Shown: piece by piece, positions 22,555 to 33,201 of the stretch
Layout of the letters: each line of letters starts with the position of its first letter
Position numbering within the stretch: the first letter of the stretch is position 1
Assembly: GCA_011799875.1 (NCBI GenBank)
Contig: CM022298.1
Location: forward strand, 287,528,395-287,592,394
Direction of reading: 5' to 3'
Source: Thinopyrum elongatum
Taxonomy: Eukaryota > Streptophyta > Magnoliopsida > Poales > Poaceae
Length of the DNA stretch: 64,000 bases
Translations under genes and position numbers: made by a program
Notes under the pieces: generated by a model
The model's input: the letters and a program-made list of their open reading frames with translations, nothing else
What the model was told of the DNA's origin: nothing
Databases searched by the model: none

Positions 22555-23169
22555 TCAAGTTTCCTTTGGTGATGAAGAAGGAGGTGGTGGTGATGAAGTA
22601 GTAGATTTGTCTTTCTTCCTTAGCTTACGCTTGAGGATGGAATTTTCCTCCTTTAAGTCACCAATCTCCTGCTCAAGTTCTAATATCTTTTTGCATAATT
22701 CTTGCTTGTTTTCCTGCAAGAGACGAAAGGGGATAAACTGGACCTTAGGTTTCTTTACTTTGTGGGGGAGACTTGACTTCTTGAATTCCACGTGCATGTC
22801 CCCAGGTTGAGGAAATGGAGCTTCAACTTCGTCTGAGCTTGTCTCCTCCTCTCCTTTAGGATCATAGTCTTCTTCTTCCTCCGAAGTCCAGCTATAGTGC
22901 TCCACATCCCCATAAACCTTGGGGTTTGCGATATAATCAGCAACATAGCTCTCACCCTCCGAGTCTTGGGATGACAAATTTTCAGATCTGTCAGGAAACA
23001 GCAAGAAAATAAGAATGAGAGATTTCTCCGCGATACAGTGGTCAATAGGTTCGGGGGGTATATGAAGATTTTTTATCTTCGGAAACAAGCAAACGGAAGA
23101 AAAACGGAGTCCAGAAGGTACCCGAGGTGGGCACAACCCACCTGGGCGTGCCTGGCAAGCCAGGCGCAC
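22555..23169 (-). CDS. Element B accessory ORF, acidic and coiled-coil
   Basis: The frame is open from 23169 to 22555, but the first part is probably untranslated leader. A splice-acceptor-like CCTGACAG precedes SENLSSQDSEGES at about 22985. The protein then has an acidic stretch (SEEEEDYDPKGEEETSSDE), a basic linker, and a heptad-like coiled coil (KKILELEQEIGDLKEENSIL) ending in a Ser/Pro-rich tail. Athila-type elements carry an extra ORF, often called env-like, between pol and the 3' LTR. I see no transmembrane segment. It differs from the accessory ORF of element A except for the tail. Confidence 0.6.
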   Translation of the reverse strand: MRLACQARPGGLCPPRVPSGLRFSSVCLFPKIKNLHIPPEPIDHCIAEKSLILIFLLFPDRSENLSSQDSEGESYVADYIANPKVYGDVEHYSWTSEEEEDYDPKGEEETSSDEVEAPFPQPGDMHVEFKKSSLPHKVKKPKVQFIPFRLLQENKQELCKKILELEQEIGDLKEENSILKRKLRKKDKSTTSSPPPPSSSPKET

Positions 23170-23315
23170 CCTGGTGTCTTGTGCCGACCAGGGTTACCTT
23201 CCTGGCTGTTTCTTATTTTCCTAATTTTTAATATATTCCAAAACTGACAGAAAATATTTTTGCGGATTTTTTGGAGTCCGTTTACTTACCGTATCACGTA
23301 CCTCCTCTTTTTCAG

Positions 23316-26300
23316 TTATTCTGCAGTGTTCCGGAAGGTCTCTTTTATGTGTTCCTCCGGTGTCATGGTTTGGATAATATTGCTTTCAACATTAATAGGC
23401 GTACCTGAGATGTAGTGTTTAATTCTTTGCCCATTGACAACCTTCGGGTTGGTACCTTCGGCATTATTTATTTTGATGGCTCTAGATCGATAAACCTCCT
23501 CGATAACATAGGGTCCTTCCCATTTGGAGAGGAGTTTTCCTGCAAAGAATCTAAAACAAGAGTTGTACAAAAGAAAATATTCTCCAACTTTGAACTCACG
23601 CTTTTGGATTCTTTTGTCATGCCATCTTCTAACTTTTTCTTTAAATAACTTGGCATTTTCATAAGCTTGGGTTCTCCATTCATCTAGTGAGCTGATATCA
23701 AATAACCTCTTTTCACCGGCAAGTTTGAAATCATAGTTTAGTTCTTTATTTGCCCAATATGCTTTATGTTCTAACTCAAGAGGCAAATGACAAGCTTTTC
23801 CATAAACCATTTTATAAGGAGACATACCCATAGGATTTTTATATGCTGTTCTATAACCCCAAAGTGCATCATCTAATTTCTTAGACCAATTCTTTCGGGA
23901 CCTATTGACAGTCTTTTGTAGAATTAATTTTATTTCTCTATTGCTAAGTTCAACTTGACCACTAGACTGAGGATGATCGGGAGATGCAATTCTATGATTA
24001 ACATCATACTTAGCAAGCATTTTACGGAAAGCACCATGAATAAAATGTGAACCACCATTAGTCATTAAATATCTAGGGACTCCAAACCTTGGGAAAATAA
24101 CTTCCTTAAGCATTTTAATAGAGGTGTTGTGATCAGCACTACTAGTTAGAATAGCTTCTACCCACTTAGTAACATAATCAACAGCAACCAAAATATGAGT
24201 ATACCCATTAGAGGAAGGAAAAGGTCCCATGTAATCAAAACCCCAAACATCAAAAGGTTCAACAACAAGTGAATAATTCATAGGTATTTCTTGATGCTTA
24301 TCAATATTACCAATTCTTTGACATTCATCACAAGATAAAACAAACTTACGCGCATCCTTGAAGAGAGTAGGCCAATAAAAACTAGATTGCAATACCTTGT
24401 GAGCAGTTCTGTCTCCCGCATGATGCCCCCCATAAGCTTCGGAGTGACATTTCTGTAGGATTTGTCCCTGTTCATGCTCAGGTACACAACATCTAATAAT
24501 ACCATCTACTCCTTCTTTATAAAGATGTGGGTCATCCCAAAAGTAATGTCTTAAATCATAGAAGAATTTTTTCTTTTGTTGGTATGTGAAGCTAGGTGGT
24601 ATATATTTAGCAACGATGTAATTAGCATAGTCAGCATACCAAGGAGTGTAATGAGATACATTTATTGCGGCTAATTGTTCATCAGGAAAGCTATCATTAA
24701 TAGGTTGTGGGTCATCAAGGATATTTTCTAACCTAGACAAGTTATCAGCTACGGGGTTCTCAGCTCCTTTCCTATCAGTGATATGCAAGTCAAATTCTTG
24801 TAACAAGAGAACCCACCTAATGAGTCTAGGTTTAGCATCTTTCTTTTCCATAAAATATTTTATAGCAGCATGATTAGTGTGAACAATCACTTTAGAATCA
24901 ACAATGTAGGATCTGAATTTATCACAAGCAAACACAACTACTAAAAACTCTTTTTCAGTAGTAGCATAATTCCGTTGGGCACTGTCTAGAGTTTTACTAG
25001 CATAATGAATAACATTTAATTTCTTATCAACTCTTTGTCCTAGAACTGCACCAACAACATAATCACTAGCATCACACATAATTTCAAAAGGCAAGTTCCA
25101 ATCAGGTGGTTGAACAATAGGTGCAGAAATTAAGGCTTTCTTAAGTGTTTCAAAGGCTTCTACACAATCATCATAAAAAACAAATGGAACATCCTTTTGT
25201 AAAAGACTTGTAAGAGGCCTAGAAATTTTAGAGAAGTCTTTAATAAATCTCCTATAGAAACCAGCATGACCGAGGAACTACCTTTGATATCTTTAGGACA
25301 TGGCATTTTCACAATTGCATCAACTTTAGCTTTATCCACCTCAATACCTCGTTCAGAAATTTTATGTCCCAAGACAATAGCTTCATTAACCATAAAGTGG
25401 CACTTCTCCCAATTCAAGACAAGATTAGTTTGCTCGCATCTCTGCTAAACTCGGTCAAGGTTGCTTAAGCAATCATCAAAAGAAGTTCCGTAAACGGAAA
25501 AATCATCCATGAAAACCTCAACAATCTTTTCACAAAAGTCAGAGAATATAGCAGTTATACATCTTTGAAAGGTAGCAGGTGCATTACATAAACCAAAAGG
25601 CATGCGTCTATATGCATAAGTTCCAAAAGGACAAGTAAAGGTGGTTTTCTCTTGATCAGGTTGTGAAATAGGTATTTGAGAAAAACTAGAATATCCGTCT
25701 AGGAAACAAAAGCGTGTGTGCTTAGATAGTGTTTCTAGCATTTGATCTATAAAAGGTAGAGGGTAATGATCTTTTCTAGTAGCTTTATTTAATTTTCTAA
25801 AATCAATTACCATTCTATAACTAGTGACAATTCTTTGTGGAATAAGTTCATTTTTATCATTAGGAACAACAGTAATACCTCCCTTCTTAGTGACACAATG
25901 AACAGGACTTACCCATCTACTATCAGCTATAGGATAAATTATACCTGCTTCCAGAAGCTTCAATATTTCAGTTCTTACCACTTCTTTCATTTTAGGATTT
26001 AAATGTCTTTGGTGATCAACAACGGGTTTAGCATCAGGTTTCATATTAATCTTGTGCTGACAAAGAGTGGGACTAAGCCCTTAAGATCATCAAGAGTATA
26101 TCCAATAGCAGCTCGGTGCTTCTTTAGAACCTTCAATAATCTTTCTTCTTCATGTTCTAAAAGGTTAGCACTAATAATAACTGGATATATCTTTTTCTCA
26201 TCAAGATAAGCATATTTCAGAGTGTCTGGCAATTGTTTTAATTCAAACACAGGATCACCTTTAGGTGGTGGAGGACCTCCTAGAGTTTCAATAGGCAAAT

Positions 26301-26862
26301 TGTGTGTAAGCAGAGGTCGTTATTCAAAGAAAATTTTATCTATCTCATTTCTTTCATGCATATGCATATCATTTTCATGGTCTAGCAAATATTGCTCTAG
26401 TGCATCTGTAGGAGGCACGGCAATAGAAGCAAGACCAATTATTTCGTCCTTACTAGGTAATTCTTTCTTATGATGCTTTCGACTAAACTTAGAAAAATTA
26501 AACTCATGAGACTCATCACCAAAACTAACACCGACGGTTTGCTTCTTACAATCTATTTTAGCATTAACGGTGTTTAAGAAAGGTCTACCAAAGATAATGG
26601 GACAAAAGTCATCTTGTGGGGAACCAAGAACGAGAAAATCAGTAGGATATTTTATTTTCCCACACAAGACTTCAACATCTCTAACAATCCCAAGTGGTGT
26701 GATAGTGTCTCTATTAGCAAATTTAATAGTAACATCTATGTCTTCTATTTCAGCGGGTGCTATATCATTCATACTTTCTTGATATAAGGTAAAAGGAATA
26801 GCACTCACGCTAGAACCTAAATCACATGAACCATGATAACAGTGATCTCCTATTTTGACTCA
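23316..26862 (-). pseudogene. Element B pol: protease, RT, RNase H, integrase
   Basis: Minus-strand order is protease (DLGSSVSAIPFTLYQ near 26840-26780), RT (FRKLNKATRKDHYPLPFIDQ, catalytic VFMDDFSVYG), RNase H ([29 protein letters not shown]) and integrase (HHCC zinc region, [22 protein letters not shown]). The 592-codon RNase H-integrase frame (25094-23316) is open. RT ends in TAG at 25445-25447, and a small deletion near 25280 shifts the frame after PKDIKG. The second integrase catalytic Asp is Asn (LMTNGGSHF, codon 24057-24059). Confidence 0.9.
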
Positions 26863-26896
26863 GAATTTTTTTGAATTATTACTACGTTCCCCAACA
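26863..26896 (+). repeat. Duplicated Angela LTR tail at a chimeric junction
   Basis: These 34 bases match 18165-18198, the last bases of the Angela solo LTR, including a run of seven T and the terminal CCCCAACA. They connect element B protease directly to a second copy of element D gag. Confidence 0.9.
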
Positions 26897-28161
26897 GTTT
26901 ACGGTCATGCTTGCAAGTACTGGTGGTGAACACGTGATATTGTTCACTGTTCAACTGTTTAGGATTGCTCTGAAACCCGGACTGATTGCCCTGTTGCTGA
27001 TTTCCTTGTTCGGAATGCTGATTTTTGCCACCATTATTCCCAGATCCCTGAAAGCCGGCACCCTGGCTGCCTGACCCCTGGAAACCAGAATTGGAAAGTT
27101 GCCTGACGAGCTAGCTCCAGGGAAGCCAACACCGGAACCACCGGCTCCAGGTTGTCCTAGATGTCCACCGCCGCCACCACCGTGGTGATTCTGATAAGCC
27201 TGATTGTGAAATTCTTGCATGATGAAGCAGTTCTCCCACGAGTGGTTTGCCGTCTTGTCTGGAAAACTATGCTTGGGACACGAGGCTTTGAGGGCTTCCT
27301 CATAGTTATGAGGTCGGTTCCCATTCTAGGATCTCCCAGAATTGTTACCCTGTCTCTGGCCCTTGAAACCGATATTAGTGTTGGCGACGAAATCTAATCC
27401 TCCCTCGGGATTCTTACGCTTGTCGCCATTGCCCTGATTACCATTGTTGCCATTGTTCCCTGGATTGTTCTGGTGGTGACCCTTGCCGCCACCATTTTTC
27501 TTGCCTTTGCCAGATTTCTCATCATCTGAACTAGGATCCTTAGTGTTGTCCGACTCAGCATATCTGGTAAGGATGTCCATGAGATCCCTCGTGTCTTTGA
27601 CCTTCCATTTGAGGCGCCCAAGTTTCTGCACCAAGGGCTGGAAGTGACAATTTCGCTCCAGGACGAGGACGGCTTGGACAACGGTGATACTATTAGAAGA
27701 ATGAATGATTTCCGCAACACGGCGGGACCCGTGATGAGCCGACTCATCATTGCGCTGAACGCACTGCTCGAGATCAACAATCATAATTGGTCTTTTATAG
27801 GTTCCTTGGAAATTCTTGATGAAGCGATCCTTCAACTCCTCCCCAGTATTGATTGAGTTGGGGGGGGGGGGGTAAGTTTTTCAACCACGTACGAGCCGAC
27901 CCTTCCAGCATCATGGTCAGATATTTTGCGCAGACAGCGTCACTGAATCCAACATATCCATAGCTATCACGTAGCTTTCAATCCATGCAGCCGGCTCAAG
28001 GTTCGTCGTATAATTGGGAACCTTACAAGGACCTTTGAAATCCATGGGCATGTGCTCATTGCGTAAGGCAGGCACTAGACACAGTATCCCGATAGTCCCG
28101 GAGCTCAGTCCTGTACCACGTGAAGCTGGCTGGGTTGTGGTGGGTGGGGGCTGTGTAGCTC
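26897..28161 (-). pseudogene. Element D gag, copy 2
   Basis: Near-identical to 18199-19461 with scattered single-base differences, about seven in the first 350 bases. It includes the gag frame 27835-27326 and the final AGCTC before the right LTR. As placed, it sits inside the nominal limits of element B, so it reached this place by duplication. Confidence 0.9.
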
Positions 28162-29679
28162 TAACGACCCACAAGTATAGGGGATCAATCGTAGTCCATT
28201 TGATAAGTAAGAGTGTCGAACCCAACGAGGAGCAGAAGGAAATGGCAAGTAGTTTTTAGCAAGGTATTCTCTGCAAGCACTGAAATTATAAGTAACGAGT
28301 AGTTTGATAGCAAGATAATTTGTAACGAGCAAGTAACGGTAACGGTAACAAAAGTGCAGCAATGTAGCCCAATCCTTTTGAGGCAAAGGACAGGCCAAAA
28401 CAGCCTCTTATGGTAAGCAAAGCGGTCCTGAGGGTACACGGGAATTTCATCTAGTCACTTTCATCATGTTGGTTTGATTTGTGTTCGCTACTTTGATAAT
28501 TTGATATGTGGGTGGACTGGTGCTTAGGTGCTGTTCTTACTTGAACAAATCTCCTACTTATGATTAACCCCCTCGCAAGCATCCGCAACTACGAGAAAAG
28601 TATTAAGATAAAATCTAACCATAGCATTAAACTTTTGGATCCAAATCAGCCCCTTACGTAGTAGCGCATAAACTAGGGTTTAAGCTTCTGTCACTCTCGC
28701 AACCCATCATCTAATAAATACTCCACAATGCATTCCCTTAGGCCCTAATAAGGTGAAGTGCCATGTAGTCGACGTTCACATGACACCACTAAGGGAATCA
28801 CAACATACATACCATCAAAATATCGAACACATATCAAGTTCACATGATTACTTGTAACAAGATTTTTATCGTGACCTCAAGAACAAAAGTAACTACTCAC
28901 TAATGATAATCATGCTCAAGATCAGAGGGGTATTAAATAGCATAATGGATCTGAACATATAATCTTCCACCAAATAAACCATATAGTAATCAACTACAAG
29001 ACGTAATCAACACTACTAGTCACCCACAAGCACCAATCTAAGGTTCCGATACAAAGATTGAACAAAAGAGATGAACTAGGGTTTGAGAGGAGATGGTGTT
29101 GTTGAAGATGTTGATGGAGATTGCCCTCCCCAAGATAGGAGAGTTGTTGGTGATGACGATGATGATGATTTCCCCCTCCGGGAGGGAAGTTCCCCCGGCG
29201 GAATCGCTCCGCCGGAGGGCAAAAGTGCTCCTGCCCAACTTCCGTCTCGAGACGGCGGCGCTTCGTCCCGAAAGTCCTCTCCTTATTTTTTCTAGGTCAA
29301 AATGACTTATATACAAGAAGAGGGGCACCAGAGGTGGGCCGAGGAGGGCACAACCCACCAGGGCGCGCCTGGGCTCCCTGGCGCGCCCAGGTGGGTTGTG
29401 CCCACATGGTGGGCCCCCTCTGGTAGTTATTTGATCCAATCATTCTTATATATTCCATAAAAAATCTCCGTGAAGTTTCAGCTCATTTGGAGTTGTGCAG
29501 AATAGGTGGCCTGACGTAGCTTTTTCAGGTCCAGAATTCCAGCTGCCGGTATTCTCCCTCTTTGTGTGAACCTTGCATATTGTGAGAGAAAAGGCATTAG
29601 AATTACTCCAAAAAGCATTATTATGCATAAAAACAATATAAATAATGGTAGGAAAACATGATGCAAAATGGACGTATCA
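28162..29679 (-). repeat. Element B 5' LTR position (right), possibly a solo LTR
   Basis: Runs from TAACGACCCACAAGTATAG to GGACGTATCA. Element D gag lies on both sides with AGCTC at each border, which is also what a solo LTR in element D would look like. It shares the altered left tip with the left LTR. Confidence 0.9.
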
Positions 29680-31130
29680 AGCTCCTGTATTTGTTGCTTC
29701 TGCTTCCCCCATAGCACAGGCAGCATCCACAATCGCCTATGCGTTCGAGACTGCTGGCCGGGGCTGAAGATTCTGCTCACGCTGTCGGCACGCGCTGCTA
29801 GAAACCGCTGGAGATTCAGCATGTTGACTCGTGCTACGACTCTGATGCGGGGTAGAATGAAGCCTGTGCTGATTATGAGAGTAGTTTGCCTGCTGCATAA
29901 CTGCAGTCTTTAACATTTGAATGGCATTCCTGGCCTCGATTTTGATCGGGGTCTTCCTGGTAATTGGGAGCGCAACAAGGTTGTGAGTTGCCGCCAACAT
30001 ATTGTCCATTTGGTTAGAAAAATGACCTGCCGAAGTCTGGAAACGGCCGGGAAGGGGGGGAGCTGGACCGGCTCGGGCTGGCGCTGATAAGCCGGCTGAT
30101 GCGGTTGAGCTGGTGGCTATTGTACCTAAGCCGTATTCAAAGGAGCGGTCCGAGTCAATTGGGGTATGACCGGCCCGCCGGGCTTACCTGTTTCGGCACA
30201 TCCTGCGGCGTGCTGAAAAGATGAGTGGGCTCAAAAACAGGTGGCATCCGGCTCGTGTGCCTCCTCTGATGGACCACACCTGAGGTGTTTTGACGAAAAC
30301 TTAGGTGCAAAGCTTCTACCCTCAAGCACTCAGCTTCATCACGGATGTAAGCTTGCACCTCTGCCATATGAGTATTCTCAACATTGATATCTTCCTGGAT
30401 TTTAGCCATCTGCTCGCGAAGTTTTTTCACTTCTGCGTTACGTTCAGCCAAATTTTCAGCAGTTACTGGGGCTTCCAGGAGTGTGTGTAGAGCACTCATC
30501 AATTCCGCCAGTGCTTGAGCTGGCGTTATATTTGATCCAATCATGTCTGGGGTCAGCGCCGAAGTACCCGTCCCTACCACAGTAGCCGCCGCTGTGGAGT
30601 TCTGAGTCACCGCGGTAGCTACCAAGTTGATATTACCTGCCATGTAAACGGCAGCCTGACGTGGCGGTTCGAAGGCATCCGGACCAATCTCGTCATCGGA
30701 ATAGTCCCCAAGTTTTCCATCGAAGAGGAGGAGGATCGAATCGGTGTCACCGACTGAGGACTCACCATCGGAATAGACAAGGGTGTCCCCTCCTGACGTG
30801 GTGTTGTCCGCGAGGTCAACTCCCTGAGTGAAGCCGACGAAGACATGATTCCAGGCGACTTGAGGCCGGCCGAGCTTGGCGCGATGAGCCAGCTCGATGA
30901 TGTCAGAGCAGATGTCCGGCTCGGGGCCTGACTCACCGATCATGTCGATGAAGATGTGGATCTTGCCGAAGGGGACCCGGTACCCGTACTCGATTGAGTT
31001 GGCCTCCAGGCCCTAGCCTGAATCGTCGATGTAGAGATTGCCATGATGACTGTTCGTCATTCGGCCGATCGCGTATCCCTCGATCCCTGGGAGAGCTCCC
31101 TCCAAGAACTCAACACCACCATGCGCAAGC
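29680..31130 (-). pseudogene. Element D gag, N-terminal part
   Basis: The frame 30943-30155 is open (MIGESGPEPDICSDIIELAH, then an acidic SDGESSVGDTD stretch, an Ala/Thr-rich segment and ENLAERNAEVKKLREQMAKI, a likely coiled coil). It continues after a frame change (NMLAATHNLVALPITRKTPI) until element B interrupts it at 29680. Together with 19456-18199 this rebuilds the order of a Tat gag. Frameshifts make it non-functional. Confidence 0.8.
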
Positions 31131-31146
31131 CCCATGGTGGGCGCCA
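31129..31146 (-). other. Element D primer-binding site
   Basis: Minus strand TGGCGCCCACCATGGGGC lies five bases inside the 5' LTR end. TGGCGCC-type sites pair with the 3' end of a host tRNA to prime reverse transcription. Confidence 0.75.
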
Positions 31147-31151
31147 ACTAT

Positions 31152-31692
31152 TGTGATTTTGTCACGGAAGATGTCCTCGTGAAAGGACTAAGTCTAGGAG
31201 CCAGCGCAACTGGGTGGTTGCTCGAACAGGGTTGATCGGGAATGAAAGACACGAGTTTACCCAGGTTCGGCCCCTCACGGTGGTGGTAAAGACCTACTTC
31301 CTGCTTGATTGATATTCCTTGAGATCTTGATTACAAGGATGCAGACTCGCTAACCTAGCTCTCGATTGATTGTAACTTAGTCTTTTCATCCTAGGAGCTC
31401 CCCTTTATATAACATGTCGAGTCCCAAGGTTTACAATTGTCTCCGGGTTGTACTACAACCCGTGCCATACTCTGTTTCCTACTTGTCTTGTTCTTCAAGT
31501 AAGAACAATCTTCAACCATGGCCTTCGTCAAGCTGGCCCGTTCGGGCACCTCTGCGAGCCGGCCTTCACTTAATCTTCCAGGCCTCCACCATGTGATGAT
31601 CCACCAGGCCGAGGTGACCCACTAGCCGGTTCACTCTGGGCCGGGCCATTTCGTCCGCTGGGTCATGGTGCTAGGAAATATACCCAATAACA
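31152..31692 (-). repeat. Element D 5' LTR
   Basis: On the minus strand it starts TGTTATTGGGTATATTTCC and ends AAAATCACA, about 541 bases, with a TATA box (GTTATATAAAGGGG, complement of about 31393-31406). The outer limit is set by TG and by the start of gene-flank sequence (AGCCATGGGAGGCGGGAGC) at 31701 that recurs near 32892. The partner LTR is missing, so the limit is not confirmed. Confidence 0.65.
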
Positions 31693-33201
31693 ACACAACC
31701 AGCCATGGGAGGCGGGAGCAGCCAGTCCCGTCGGCGCTGGATTTGCCGGCCGGAACAAGAAGATCAGAGATTGAAGAAGCACGACAGCCATTGGATTGAC
31801 ATCCAACGGTCACTTCTGCTAGAATCGTTTGTTGACTAATATATAATAAGTAAAAAATTCTTGCATACGCGTCAACATAATAGGCCCACAAGTCAGCCGC
31901 CCAATCTGTGGTGGATAGCATACAACCCATTTGCTATTTTTTAATAATTTACAACTCATTTGCAAATTCTTATGCAATTTATTGCAGTCCATTTTCTTTT
32001 TATTGGCCAGGACCAGGGTTAGAAATTTAAACAAAATTTCGCATATTTTGGTGGGGTCCAAACTATTTTTAACATCGAAATATATTTAAAGTAATTTCAA
32101 AATATATTTAAATTAGGTTAAAATCCAATGGAATTAGAAATCTGAAAATGTAAAAAATTTCATAAATTTGAAAGTAATTGCCTATTTGTCGTGTTTTTTT
32201 TATATTTTCAGCCCCTTGAAAGAGTTGCAACTCAATAGGGTGGAGAAAAATAAGTTGGCCTGGGTTGGGTTGGCATAGATTGGGTATTCTTCAAAAAAAA
32301 TAAAATGGGCTAGCCATTTTCACAAAAAAATAGCTGGGCTGGTCATGTGGTGAACGTAAAATAGAAGCCTGGGCTAGACGGGCCACAACCCAGTTGATAC
32401 CCTGCTCTGTCTCAACAATAAGAAAAAACTGCTCGAGCTGCTAGGTCCCAGGTGTCAGCCGCTCTTGTGTAGTTCTCTTGTCTATTGACTATACGCTAAC
32501 AATGTCGTGGGTCCCAGATGTTAGCAAACCACTAGGAGGAAGTATTTTATTTTTTGCTTGTATAAAAATGAGGAACTTTCTTGCGTACGGCCATGGACAT
32601 GGTGGGTCCATGCTGTCATCCTCTCCACATACAGTCTTCTCCTAATTCCTCTCGTTTGTTGACCATGTTGACAACGCCAGACGATGGCATCGCAGTGAGC
32701 GCACCAAGGCGCGCGGAGGACGACGGCGAGGCCTCGGACGGGAAAAAACAGGAGAGTCAGGGAATATGCGGCGGTGAAGTCATGGGCGAAGGGAAGTACG
32801 AGGGTTGATTCGTTTGGGTGCGGGGTGGGGTCGACATCGGCGTTAATGATTTAGGAGACGGTGAGGCAGCGATGCATGTGGTGAGGTGTAGCCAGCCATG
32901 GGAGGTGGGAGCAGGCGACCACGTCGGCGTTGGTTTGGTTTTGGCGGCTGGAGGAAGAAGATACCTAAAGAAACACGACAGACTTTAAAGCAGCAGGAGT
33001 ACTTAACAACCTTAACTGAAAGCAGCAAGATCACTTAACAACCATAGCTAAAAGCAGTATGGGTACTTATACAGGTTCAACTGTACAAGGCATGCCTCGA
33101 ATAGTGCTACTTTGCCTAAAGTTAACGAAGGGTGAGGCCACCAAGCCCTAGGACAAGGCCCAGGCGCCACCCCGTGCATCCACAACTTTCTAAAAGCGGC
33201 T
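31693..33201. other. Intergenic sequence with three related gene-flank fragments
   Basis: Related phrases occur at 31701-31800 (CCATGGGAGGCGGGAGCAG ... GAAGCACGACAGCC), at 32891-32990 (CCATGGGAGGTGGGAGCAG ... GAAACACGACAG) and, weaker, at 35165-35260 (GACGGCGTTGGTTTTAGATG ... AAGCACAACAGCC). The rest is AT-rich, with no gene I can support. A 75-codon frame at 32581-32808 has no recognisable domain. Confidence 0.5.

Larger units (their letters stand above)
19462..29679 (-). mobile_element. Element B: Athila-like Gypsy retrotransposon with rearranged 5' region
   Basis: Two LTRs of 1517-1518 bases (19462-20978 and 28162-29679) enclose a polypurine tract, an accessory ORF, integrase, RNase H, RT and protease on the minus strand. 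The flanks carry the duplication AGCTC at 19457-19461 and 29680-29684. At 26863 the protease region switches abruptly into a copy of the sequence that flanks the left LTR (Angela tail plus element D gag), so the element's own gag, leader and primer-binding site are gone. A third AGCTC sits before the right LTR at 28157-28161. The family is the same as element A. Confidence 0.85.
13532..31692 (-). mobile_element. Element D: Tat-type Gypsy retrotransposon, nested and 3'-truncated
   Basis: Going along the minus strand, the element starts with its 5' LTR (31692-31152) and primer-binding site, then gag (31130-29680 and 19456-18199), protease, reverse transcriptase, RNase H and the start of integrase (16460-13532). 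It is split by element B (19462-29679) and by an Angela solo LTR (16461-18198). It ends abruptly at the CACTA terminus, so most of the integrase and the 3' LTR are missing. Every coding block has stops or frameshifts. The YVDD motif and LNKACPKDPFALPRIDQVID are typical of the Tat lineage of plant Ty3/Gypsy elements. Confidence 0.8.

Noticed and set aside
26863..29679. Assembly error as the explanation for the duplicated gag and LTR
   Set aside because: The two copies differ at scattered sites at roughly 2 percent, which a simple mis-join of the same sequence would not produce. It is kept as a finding with long-read testing proposed.
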